Shown here: positions 18,372 through 26,281 of the stretch, in pieces
Numbering within the stretch: position 1 is the first letter of the stretch
How the letters are laid out: every line of letters begins with the position of its first letter
The notes under the pieces: model-generated
Database searches by the model: none
What the model was told of the DNA's origin: nothing
The model's input: the letters and a program-made list of their open reading frames with translations, nothing else
Assembly (NCBI GenBank): GCA_023954415.1
Contig: JAMLIB010000011.1
Coordinates: 1 to 64,000 of the forward strand
DNA from: Trueperaceae bacterium
GTDB taxonomy: Bacteria > Deinococcota > Deinococci > Deinococcales > Trueperaceae
DNA: 64,000 nucleotides
Direction of reading: 5' to 3'
Translations under genes and position numbers: made by a program

Positions 18372-18907
18372 GCGACTCGGGAGCACCGCAAGGACCAAGT
18401 TCTATGACACACCGGGCCTGAGCCATTTGCACGACTTCGCACTGCGTGTCCGACTAATGGGCGGCCCATCGCATCTTGGCACCCCTTGAACTAGGTTTGC
18501 TCGTTGCGTAAGCGCCAGCAATCCTTATCACCCTCGGATGCTCCCCCTGGTCACTCGTTGACTCTGAGGCACGAGGTGTCTTATTCGAGACGGTGAGACG
18601 ATTTCGGCTCCCAGTTGAGGCGCTACGTCCAGGAGTAGAAGGTATGTCGAGAACTAGAGAATTGGCGAATTGTCAGGTGTCAAGCAAACCGGACGACGCA
18701 TAGAGAAGAACCAGCTCCCCTAGGTCGAGCGCCGCAAACCGATAAAGGCTGAAGCGACCGAGTCCCGCGTTCAGGCACGCCATTAAGACTTCGCCAGCGG
18801 GGAGCGGCTTCTACCGGCGTTCTCAGGTCAAGTTCCGTCCGTTCTCAGTTTGTTCTCAACTAGACTTCCGTGTTCTCAGTTCTAACTTCCGCTCTACACC
18901 TCGCCTA
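18372..18907. other. gene-free region at the end of the metal island
   Basis: 535 bases of lower GC than either side, with no credible gene, tRNA or terminator with T-run. Its right end holds four copies of GTTCTCA. It separates resistance genes from housekeeping genes, so it may be an island boundary. Confidence 0.45.
18819..18878 (+). repeat. four direct copies of GTTCTCA
   Basis: GTTCTCA occurs at 18819, 18841, 18852 and 18872, all in the same orientation, with related ACTTCCG blocks between the last copies. Irregular spacing argues against a CRISPR. Position is just downstream of pilC and at the island edge. Confidence 0.6.
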
Positions 18908-20137
18908 TTACTGGCTCAACTGCCCGATGATCGAGAACATCGGCAGGAACATGCCGGCCACGATGAAGCCGACGATGACGCCGAGGAACACGATGAGCAT
19001 GGGCTCGAGCGCGGCGGTCAGGCTGTCGACGGCCTCGTCGACCTCGCGCTCGTAGAAGTCGGCGACCTTCTGCAGCATGTGGTCGACGGCGCCGGTCTCC
19101 TCGCCGATCGAGATCATCGACGAGACCATCGGCGGGAACACGCCCGGGTACTTGATCAGCGTCGTGCTGATCTGCTCGCCACGCTGCACGTTCTCCTTCG
19201 TCTCGTCGAGGATGTCCTCCACGATGGCGTTGCCGGCCGTGCCCTTAGTGATGTCGATGGACTCGATGATGTTGACGCCCGAGCGCAGGAGCAGCCCGAA
19301 GGTGTTGGAGAAGCTCGCGATGGCCGTCTTCTGCACGAGGGTGCCAACGATGGGCATGCGCAGCGTGAAGCCGTCCAGCACGCGCCTGCCGTTCTTGGTC
19401 CGGTAGAAGAGGACGAGCCCGACGACGATCGCGATGATCAGGCCGAAGAGGATGTACCACTGGTAACGCAGGAAGTCGGAGACGGCGATGAGCGCCTTGG
19501 TGATCACGGGCATCTCGCCGCCGAGCTGGTCCAGGATCTGCGCGAACTGGGGGACGATGCCGGTGAGCAGGAACCACGTTACGGCCAGGGCGATCACGAG
19601 CACGACCGTCGGGTACGTAAGCGCCGTCTTGATCTTGCCGCGCAGGGCGGCCTGCTTCTCCATGTACGCCGCGATGCGGTCAAGGATGCCGTCCAGGTTG
19701 CCCGACACCTCGCCGGCGCGCACGAGGTAGATGTACAGCTTGTTGAAGAGCCGCGGGTGCCTGGCGAGCGCGTTCGAGAGCTGCTGACCCGTCTCGACGT
19801 CCTCGCGCACCTGCTTGAGGGCGTCCTTCAAGCCCTGCTTCGGCGCCTGGCGCTGGAGGATGGCGAGGCTCTGGACGACGGGGAGGCCGGCGTTGATGAC
19901 GGTGGCGAACTGGCGCGAGAAGATCGTGATGTCGCGGACGTTCGGGACGCTGCCGAAGTCCAGCCACTTGGGCAGTTTGAGGTCGGACTGGAGGCCGGTC
20001 TTGGGGGCCTTGATCTCCGTTACGAAGTAGCCCTTCTGGCGCAGCGCGGTAGCCACGTCGCGCTGGGAGAGCGCCTCGGTGGTGCCCGTGATGACCTTGC
20101 CCCCCCTGTCACGGACCTTGTACTCGAAAATCGGCAT
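18908..20137 (-). CDS. pilC: PilC/GspF-type inner-membrane platform protein
   Basis: 409-residue inner-membrane protein of type IV pili or type II secretion. Two tandem GspF domains are visible: the first contains FSRQFATVINAGLPVVQSL and YPTVVLVIALAVTWFLL, the second ASFSNTFGLLLRSGVNIIES and EPMLIVFLGVIVGFIVAGMFLP, giving the usual three membrane helices. The N-terminal MPIFEYKVRDRGGKVITGT is standard. GGGAGG 9 bases before ATG 20137. Stands alone here; no pilB, pilT or pilin genes are in the window. In this lineage such a system serves motility or natural transformation. Confidence 0.93.
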   Translation of the reverse strand: MPIFEYKVRDRGGKVITGTTEALSQRDVATALRQKGYFVTEIKAPKTGLQSDLKLPKWLDFGSVPNVRDITIFSRQFATVINAGLPVVQSLAILQRQAPKQGLKDALKQVREDVETGQQLSNALARHPRLFNKLYIYLVRAGEVSGNLDGILDRIAAYMEKQAALRGKIKTALTYPTVVLVIALAVTWFLLTGIVPQFAQILDQLGGEMPVITKALIAVSDFLRYQWYILFGLIIAIVVGLVLFYRTKNGRRVLDGFTLRMPIVGTLVQKTAIASFSNTFGLLLRSGVNIIESIDITKGTAGNAIVEDILDETKENVQRGEQISTTLIKYPGVFPPMVSSMISIGEETGAVDHMLQKVADFYEREVDEAVDSLTAALEPMLIVFLGVIVGFIVAGMFLPMFSIIGQLSQ

Positions 20138-20281
20138 CCTGCCCTGCCTCCCTGTGCACCAGTACGCGTCGTCTCCAGGACCGCAGCGACTGCGTGAGGA
20201 ATCGACCTAGACCGCACGCAAGCGTACCCGACCGCCACGGGCGGAAGCTGGTGGATAGGTCACTTCACCACCAGGCGGGGT

Positions 20282-20287
20282 TAGCAT
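20282..20287 (+). promoter_or_regulatory. nth -10 box, leaderless
   Basis: TAGCAT ends 7 bases before GTG 20295. An in-frame ATG at 20286 lies inside this hexamer, which argues for the GTG as the start. Confidence 0.5.
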
Positions 20288-20294
20288 GCGGGCC

Positions 20295-20954
20295 GTGCCA
20301 AGCCCGAAGCCGGAGTCACTGAAAGCGCGTCGCGCACGTGCCCAACGCGTGTTGGTCGGGTTGCGCACCCTCTACCCCGACGCACGCACGGAGCTGGATT
20401 TCCGCACGCCGTTCGAGCTCCTCGTCGCCACCATGCTCTCCGCTCAGGCCACTGACGTGAGCGTCAACCTCGCCACGCCCGCCCTGTTCGCCGCTTACCC
20501 CGACGCGCCCAGCATGGCCAAGGCGAGCGCGCAGGAGATCGAGCCGTACATCAAGACGATCGGCCTCTTCCGCACGAAGGCCAAGAACGTCGTCAAGACG
20601 GCCGCGCTCCTCGTCGAGCGCCACGGCGGCCAGGTGCCGCGGATCATGGAGGAGCTCACGGCGCTGCCGGGGGTGGGCCGCAAGACGGCCAACGTCGTGC
20701 TGGCGAACGCGTTCGGAGTGCCGACCATCGCGGTCGACACCCACGTGGGGCGCGTCTCCCGGCGCCTCGGTTTCACGCAGAACATTGACCCGAACAAGGT
20801 GGAGCTCGACCTCCAGGCCATCTTCCCTCGCGACGAATGGGTGTTCCTCCACCACGGCCTCATCCTCCACGGCCGCCGGGTCTGCTCGGCCCGTAAGCCC
20901 GACTGCGCCCACTGCCTCCTCTGCGCTGACTGTCCGTCCTGCGGCAAGGTCTGA
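20295..20954 (+). CDS. nth: endonuclease III
   Basis: 219-residue base-excision repair enzyme, a DNA glycosylase/AP lyase for oxidised pyrimidines. The helix-hairpin-helix ALPGVGRKTANVVLANAFG holds the catalytic lysine, and VDTHVGR the catalytic aspartate. A [4Fe-4S] cluster motif of C-x6-C-x2-C-x5-C spacing closes the protein. Start moved to GTG 20295 because the -10 box overlaps the ATG at 20286. Divergent from pilC. Length and motifs are typical of the family. Confidence 0.95.
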   Translation: MPSPKPESLKARRARAQRVLVGLRTLYPDARTELDFRTPFELLVATMLSAQATDVSVNLATPALFAAYPDAPSMAKASAQEIEPYIKTIGLFRTKAKNVVKTAALLVERHGGQVPRIMEELTALPGVGRKTANVVLANAFGVPTIAVDTHVGRVSRRLGFTQNIDPNKVELDLQAIFPRDEWVFLHHGLILHGRRVCSARKPDCAHCLLCADCPSCGKV

Positions 20955-21164
20955 GCGGGTCCGGGGCCGAGCACGCTTAATGTCGGTCGGGGCAAGACCG
21001 GGTCCCTGAAGGCCCGGACCGGTGGCGATGACCCGCCGCCGCCGTACGGTCGTGCACCCAGCATGCGCCACCCTCCTCGCCGGGTGCGCGACCGACCGCC
21101 ACTCCGGCCTAGGTGCTCTAGGCGGCGCGCCAGCGAGGTAACCCCCTTGCAGCCATGCACCTGG

Positions 21165-21170
21165 TACGGT
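21165..21170 (+). promoter_or_regulatory. ypdA -10 box, leaderless
   Basis: TACGGT ends 6 bases before ATG 21177 with no Shine-Dalgarno, in line with the other leaderless starts. Confidence 0.55.
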
Positions 21171-21176
21171 CGCCCC

Positions 21177-22241
21177 ATGTTGGATCTGATCATCGTCGGC
21201 GCCGGCCCCATCGGGATCGGCGCCGCCATCCTCGCCAAGCGCGCCGGCCTCTCGTACCGCGTGATCGAGAAGGGAGCCGTGGTGGAGGCCATCCGGCGCT
21301 ACCCGGTCGGCATGCTCTTCTTCACCACCTCCGAGCGCCTCGAGGTAGGCGGCCACCCCCTCGTCTCGGCGGTAGACAAGCCGACACGCAAGGAGGCGCT
21401 CGACTACTACAGGAAGGTCGTCGCCAACGAGCGGCTCGAGGTGAGCACCTACACGGAGGTCGTGGCCATAGAACGCACGCTCGTCGAAGGCTCTGAGCCC
21501 GCGTTCGAGGTGCGCACCCGGCGCGCCGAGCCGTGGCGCCGGCATGACCGTGTGGAGGGCGTCGCGTACGCACGCACCGTGGTCGTGGCGACGGGTTACT
21601 TCGACAACCCCAAGCTCCTGGGAGTACAGGGCGAGGACCTCCCCCACGTCTCCCACTACTACGACGAGGGGCACGGCCACTACGGCAGGAACGTGGTGAT
21701 CGTCGGAGCGGGCTCGAGCGCGGCTGACGCGGCCCTCGACCTCTACCGCGCCGGCGCGAACGTGACCATCATCCACCGCGGCGAGGACTTCCGGCGCAGC
21801 CTCAAGTACTGGGTGAGGCCGAACCTCGAGAACCGCGTGAAGGAAGGCTCGATCGCTGCCCGGTTCGGTGCCACGGTGAAGGCCATAACGCCCGAGGAGG
21901 TGGTCGTCGAGGAGGCGGGCAAGGAGGACACGCTGCCGGCCGATCGCGTCTTCCTGCTGACGGGCTACTGCGCGAAGCCGGACCTCCTGGCCGCAGCCGG
22001 GGTGGCGATAGACGGCCCCACGTCGGCGGCCCGGCTGGACCCGGCGACGTTCGAGACCAACGTGCCCGGCCTGTTCGTCGTCGGCTCCGCAGGCTTCGGC
22101 ACGCGCACGTCGGACGTCTTCATCGAGAACGGCCTCGTGCACGCCGAGGTCGCGCTCGCCACCATCGCCAACCGCCTGGCGCGCAAGCGGGCGCTAGGCG
22201 ACAAGCGCCCTGATGGTCCGGTCTTCCCCCTGGAGGGCTGA
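21177..22241 (+). CDS. ypdA: YpdA-family NAD(P)H-dependent bacillithiol disulfide reductase (putative)
   Basis: 354-residue flavoprotein. FAD-binding GAGPIGIGAAI at the N terminus; NAD(P)H-binding GAGSSAADAALDLYRAG in the middle; ATGYFDNP and the C-terminal GSAGFGTRTSDVFIENG. Unlike thioredoxin reductase it has no CxxC, as expected for YpdA (Bdr), which reduces bacillithiol disulfide. Bacillithiol is the low-molecular-weight thiol of Deinococcus and of Bacillus relatives, so this supports the taxonomic guess. It is monocistronic between nth and a small membrane protein gene. Confidence 0.85.
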   Translation: MLDLIIVGAGPIGIGAAILAKRAGLSYRVIEKGAVVEAIRRYPVGMLFFTTSERLEVGGHPLVSAVDKPTRKEALDYYRKVVANERLEVSTYTEVVAIERTLVEGSEPAFEVRTRRAEPWRRHDRVEGVAYARTVVVATGYFDNPKLLGVQGEDLPHVSHYYDEGHGHYGRNVVIVGAGSSAADAALDLYRAGANVTIIHRGEDFRRSLKYWVRPNLENRVKEGSIAARFGATVKAITPEEVVVEEAGKEDTLPADRVFLLTGYCAKPDLLAAAGVAIDGPTSAARLDPATFETNVPGLFVVGSAGFGTRTSDVFIENGLVHAEVALATIANRLARKRALGDKRPDGPVFPLEG

Positions 22242-22276
22242 GGGCCCTCGCAGGGGTTCGCACCACCCCGGGGCGC

Positions 22277-22296
22277 TACACTCGTCTCTTAGGAGG
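22277..22296 (+). promoter_or_regulatory. -10 box and ribosome binding site of membrane protein gene
   Basis: TACACT (22277-22282) followed by AGGAGG (22291-22296) 8 bases before ATG 22305. This gene keeps a leader and a strong Shine-Dalgarno, in contrast to its leaderless neighbours. Confidence 0.6.
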
Positions 22297-22304
22297 TCCA
22301 CGCG

Positions 22305-22907
22305 ATGAAACAACGCGACCTGTGGATCGGCATCCTGCTCATAGCCCTCGGACTCTTGCTCCTCATCGGGCCAACAGTCAACTTCAGCCAGTACGGCTGG
22401 CCGTTCTTCGTGCTCCTCCCCGGCATCGCGCTGCTGTTCATCGCGCTGACCACCACCGTCAGCAACAGCGCCCTCGCCGTGCCTGGCGCCATCGTCACCG
22501 TCATCGGCCTCATCCTGCTCGTCTTCTCGCTCACCGACCACTGGCAAGGCTGGTCGTACGCGTGGGCGCTCATCATCGCCGCCACGGGCGTCGGCAACTA
22601 CCTCAGGGGCAAGGCGACGAACGACGCCGCCCTGGTCGGCTCCGGCACGCGCACGGCCCTATACGGCGTGGTCGCCTTCGTCGGCCTCGGGCTCTTCTTC
22701 GAGCTGTTCGTGTTCGGCGCCCGCAGCGCCTTCATGCGCTGGGTGCTGCCCATCGGCATGATCGCGGCCGGCGGCGTCCTCCTGTACCTGAACAGCCGCA
22801 ACCGTCCGGGCGCTGCTGCGCCGGCGCCCGTGGCCCCCATCGATCCCGCCGGCGGGCGCGCCGCCCATCAAGCCATGAGCCCCGAAGCCGACGAGGGGCG
22901 CGGTTGA
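22305..22907 (+). CDS. polytopic membrane protein of unknown function
   Basis: 200 residues with six hydrophobic segments: WIGILLIALGLLLLIG, WPFFVLLPGIALLFIAL, VPGAIVTVIGLILLVFSL, WSYAWALIIAATGVG, LYGVVAFVGLGLFFELFV and VLPIGMIAAGGVLLYL, followed by a proline/alanine-rich cytoplasmic tail. The first part resembles the LiaI/LiaF-type membrane domains found in envelope-stress proteins, but this is a loose likeness based on helix pattern. No catalytic motif. No clear operon partner, since the next gene starts about 80 bases on. Confidence 0.75.
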   Translation: MKQRDLWIGILLIALGLLLLIGPTVNFSQYGWPFFVLLPGIALLFIALTTTVSNSALAVPGAIVTVIGLILLVFSLTDHWQGWSYAWALIIAATGVGNYLRGKATNDAALVGSGTRTALYGVVAFVGLGLFFELFVFGARSAFMRWVLPIGMIAAGGVLLYLNSRNRPGAAAPAPVAPIDPAGGRAAHQAMSPEADEGRG

Positions 22908-22986
22908 CGAGCGGGCGAGCCCCGCGCTCCGGTGCCGCTACGCCCCCGCTCGACAAGAGCGGCATGCGCCCCGCAGCCGGTGCCAC

Positions 22987-25575
22987 GTGCGCCTGATAGT
23001 CACCCACGAGCAGCCCGACTTCGACGCGCTCGCCAGCCTGGCGCTCGCCAGGCTCCTCTACCCCGGCTCCGCCGCCACCATCCAGGGAGCCCTCAGCCGC
23101 CAGTTGAGCGCGTTCCTGCGCTTGTACAAGGACGAGCTCGACCTCACACCCAGCGATCGGGTCGACGTCGAAGCCGTCACCGAGCTCGTCGTCGTCGACA
23201 CGAACGACTCCGGGCGCATCAAGCCGTTCGACGCGCTCGTCGGTCGGGTGCCCGTCACGCTCTACGATCACCACCCGCAGGCGGCGGGGAACATCGCTGC
23301 GGCGCGCGGGATCAGCGAGCCGTTGGGCTCGACCGCCACCCTTCTCACCCGCGAGCTCATGGCGACGGCCATCACGATCCCGCCGGCCGTCGCTACCCTC
23401 GCCCTCCTCGGCATCCATGAGGACACAGGCAACCTCACCTTCGACCAGACGACGCGCGACGACTACCGGGCTGCCGCGCACCTGCTGACCAGCGGCGCGA
23501 ACCTGCAACTCGTCAGGCGCTTCGCCCACGGCGCCCTCGACGCCGACCAGACCGCGTTCCGCGAGGCGCTGCTGGCCAACACCGAGCTCGTGCACGTCGC
23601 GCAGCGCCCCGTGGCGGCCGCGGCCTTCGAGCACCCCAAGTACGTGGCCGGGGTCAGCGGCACGGTCAACGACCTGCTCGACCTGTTCGCCGCCGACGCC
23701 GCCGTGGCCGCCGTCGGCATGGAGGGGCGCACGCTCGTGTTCGCGCGCTCCGGCGGCCGGTTCGACTGCGCCGCGGCCCTGGCCGCAGCGGTCGGCGGTG
23801 GGGGCCACCCCGGCGCCGCCTTCGGCAGATCGGGTGCCACGCCCGCGGCCGCCCTCGAGGCCACACTGGCCGCCCTCGCCGTCAACGCCACACCCGCCGT
23901 CCTGGCCAAGGACCTCATGAGCAGCCCCGTCCGCAGCGTGACGGCGGAGACGACGGCGGCCGAGGCGGCCGATCAGCTCCTCCTGTTCGGGCACAACGGC
24001 ATGCCGGTCGTCGACGGGGCTGGGCACGTGGTCGGGATCGTGTCGCGCCGCGACCTGGACCGGGCCTCCCGCCACGGACTGAGCGACTCGCGAGTGAGCG
24101 GCTTCATGAGCCGCGACGTCATCAGCGCCACGCCGACCGCGTCCTTGAGCGAGCTCGAAGCGCTCGTGCTGGAGCACAACATCGGCCGCATCCCGATCGT
24201 CGACGGCGGCAGGCTCGTCGGCATCGTCACGCGCACGGACCTGATCGGGGCCAACCACCGCGTCGGCACCAGGTCCGACGGCGCCGACCAGCTGCTCCAG
24301 CGGCTCCCCAGCAGCGCCAAGGTCGTCCTCGCGGTGGCGGCCGAGGTGGCCGCCGACGGGGGCCCGGATGGGACCGAGCGCGATGGCGTCGGCGGGCGGT
24401 CCCCCCTCTACCTGGTGGGCGGCACGGTGCGCGACCTCATGCTCGGCGCCGGCGTCAAGGACCTGGACCTCGTGGTCGAGCGCGAGACGGCCGAGAGCTT
24501 CGGGGCCAGGCTGCAAGCGCGGCTCGGGGGCACGCTGTCGTGCCACGTCGACTTCGGAACCTGCACCTTGGCGCTGGAGGACGGCGTGACGCTCGACCTC
24601 GCGACGGCCCGCGAGGAGACCTACTCGCGGCCGGGCGTGCTGCCGGCCGTCACGCCTTCGACCTTGCGCAAGGACTTGGCGCGGCGCGACTTCAGCGTCA
24701 ACGCCCTGGCGATCAGGCTTCGGCCCCTGCCGCACCAGCTCCTGGACCCTTGCGGCGGCGCGGCCGACCTGGCGGCAAGGCAGCTCAGGGCCCTGCACCC
24801 GTTGAGCTTCGTCGAGGACCCGACGCGCGTCCTGCGGGGGGCACGGCTGGCGGGTCGCCTCGGGTTCCGGTTCGAGCCGAGCACGCTGATACAGGCGCGG
24901 GCCGCGCTGGAGCGTAGGTTCCTCGTCAACGTGAGCCACGCACGCTTGCGCGCGGAGCTGGAGCTGACCTTCGAGGAGCCGCGCGTGACGCCGGCGCTAC
25001 GCGTGCTGAACGAGCTGAACGCCCTCCAGGAGATGTTCGGTCTGCCCAGGGCGGAAGGTCGCCTCGACCCGCTCGAGCTCAGCGCGGGCCTCGACGCGCT
25101 TCGCGAGTCAGGCGCGGTGCCGGGCGAGGCCTACCTCCTCGCCCTCTTCCTCGGCGTGCCGGCCGCCACGCTGGAAGCGCACGTCGACGCGTTCAACTGG
25201 CCGCGGCGTCACCTCGCCACGGTGGCGAAGCTGCACCGGCTCATCGACCCGAGCCTGCGCCCAACCTACGCCGGCCGGCCGGAGGCCCTGCGCGACGAGG
25301 AGCTGGAGGAGCTCGACGCGCCCGCCCGCCTGCTCCTACGCGTCGTGGACGCCGAGCTCGCCATCAGGTTGGAGCGCATCGAACAAGGCCCGCCCCCGAG
25401 GCGGCTGCGCGGAAGCGATGTGGTAGCTTTGGGGCTGCAGCCCGGACCTCGCGTCGGGCACGTGCTCGAAGAGGTCGCCCGCGCCAGGGCGGAACGAACG
25501 GTGACCACATTCGAAGACGAACTCGCCCTCGCCAGACGGCTGATCGCAGCAGGCGAAGCGGGCGGTCCGGAGTAG
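22987..25575 (+). CDS. DHH-CBS-CBS-tRNA nucleotidyltransferase/poly(A) polymerase fusion
   Basis: 862-residue multidomain protein. Residues 1 to about 310 form a DHH/DHHA1 phosphoesterase unit (HEQPDFDALAS, YDHHPQA, GGGGHPGAAF); about 310-430 hold two CBS domains (DLMSSPVRSVTAE and FMSRDVISATPT); from about 475 comes a class II nucleotidyltransferase head (YLVGGTVRDLMLG, DLDLVVE, RRDFSVNALAIRL) and an RNA-binding domain (FVEDPTRVLRGARLAGRLGF). The same architecture occurs in A-adding tRNA enzymes of deep-branching bacteria, so addition of the terminal A to tRNA or polyadenylation is likely. GTG start; no leaderless box seen. Confidence 0.92.
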   Translation: MRLIVTHEQPDFDALASLALARLLYPGSAATIQGALSRQLSAFLRLYKDELDLTPSDRVDVEAVTELVVVDTNDSGRIKPFDALVGRVPVTLYDHHPQAAGNIAAARGISEPLGSTATLLTRELMATAITIPPAVATLALLGIHEDTGNLTFDQTTRDDYRAAAHLLTSGANLQLVRRFAHGALDADQTAFREALLANTELVHVAQRPVAAAAFEHPKYVAGVSGTVNDLLDLFAADAAVAAVGMEGRTLVFARSGGRFDCAAALAAAVGGGGHPGAAFGRSGATPAAALEATLAALAVNATPAVLAKDLMSSPVRSVTAETTAAEAADQLLLFGHNGMPVVDGAGHVVGIVSRRDLDRASRHGLSDSRVSGFMSRDVISATPTASLSELEALVLEHNIGRIPIVDGGRLVGIVTRTDLIGANHRVGTRSDGADQLLQRLPSSAKVVLAVAAEVAADGGPDGTERDGVGGRSPLYLVGGTVRDLMLGAGVKDLDLVVERETAESFGARLQARLGGTLSCHVDFGTCTLALEDGVTLDLATAREETYSRPGVLPAVTPSTLRKDLARRDFSVNALAIRLRPLPHQLLDPCGGAADLAARQLRALHPLSFVEDPTRVLRGARLAGRLGFRFEPSTLIQARAALERRFLVNVSHARLRAELELTFEEPRVTPALRVLNELNALQEMFGLPRAEGRLDPLELSAGLDALRESGAVPGEAYLLALFLGVPAATLEAHVDAFNWPRRHLATVAKLHRLIDPSLRPTYAGRPEALRDEELEELDAPARLLLRVVDAELAIRLERIEQGPPPRRLRGSDVVALGLQPGPRVGHVLEEVARARAERTVTTFEDELALARRLIAAGEAGGPE

Positions 25576-25579
25576 GCGG

Positions 25580-26212
25580 ATGTTCCTCAGGCTCGTAAGC
25601 GAACCGACTGTCCTCGTCATCGCGGCCATCGTCATGGTCATGGCGTTGATCTTCCACAACATCGTCCAAGCGCTGGTCGCCGAGCGCCTCGGCGACCGCA
25701 GCCCCCGCCTCGCCGGCTTCGCCGCCTTCGAGCCGCAGCGGCAGCTCGATCCGTTCGGCGTGCTCTTCCTCCTGCTCCTCGGCTTCGGCTGGCCGCGCGC
25801 GGTGCCCGTCAACCCCCGCAACTACCGCGGGCGCGGGCGCGGCGAGGCCTGGGTGTGGCTGGCCGGCATCGGCTCGTACCTAGCCGTGGCGTTCGTCAGC
25901 CTCCTCGTCGCCGCCGTGTTCAGGAGCCTCGGCAGCTCGGTGCTCTACTTCTCCTTCGAGGTGGCGGCCAACTACGCCCTGCTCCACGCCGTCATCAACC
26001 TCGTCCCGATCCTGCCGCTCGACATGGGTCGGGCGGCCCTGGCCTGGGGCCATCCGGACGTGCGCCGCGTGATCATGCAGGTCGCGCAGTTCGGGATCCT
26101 CGGGTTCATGGTCTTCTTCTTCGTCCTGAACGCCACCGGCGTCATCGGGCGCGTGATGTTCTTCTTCGACCGGCTGTTCTCTGACATCATCGGGCTCATA
26201 CCGGGGCTGTAA
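25580..26212 (+). CDS. site-2-protease-like membrane protein with degenerate active site
   Basis: 210 residues, about five membrane helices, built like the compact M50 (YwhC/site-2 protease) family: LAERLGD-type segment, a QRQLDPFG element where others have AHLDPFG, and INLVPILPLDMG where others have LNLLPIPPLDG. The zinc-binding HExxH is replaced by His26-Asn27-Ile-Val-Gln30, so the glutamate and the second histidine are missing. It is likely not a protease. Starts 4 bases after the nucleotidyltransferase stop, so translation is probably coupled. Ends convergent with the kinase gene. Confidence 0.75.
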   Translation: MFLRLVSEPTVLVIAAIVMVMALIFHNIVQALVAERLGDRSPRLAGFAAFEPQRQLDPFGVLFLLLLGFGWPRAVPVNPRNYRGRGRGEAWVWLAGIGSYLAVAFVSLLVAAVFRSLGSSVLYFSFEVAANYALLHAVINLVPILPLDMGRAALAWGHPDVRRVIMQVAQFGILGFMVFFFVLNATGVIGRVMFFFDRLFSDIIGLIPGL

Positions 26213-26281
26213 CCCACCGACCGTCTCGTCCGACAAAGCCGACCCCGGCGAGCGCCGAGGCCCGGCGGGCCATGCGACGCC

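Noticed and set aside
18841..18878. Repeats at the island edge as a CRISPR array
   Set aside because: The repeat is only 7 bases and the spacing is irregular (22, 11 and 20 bases); no cas genes.
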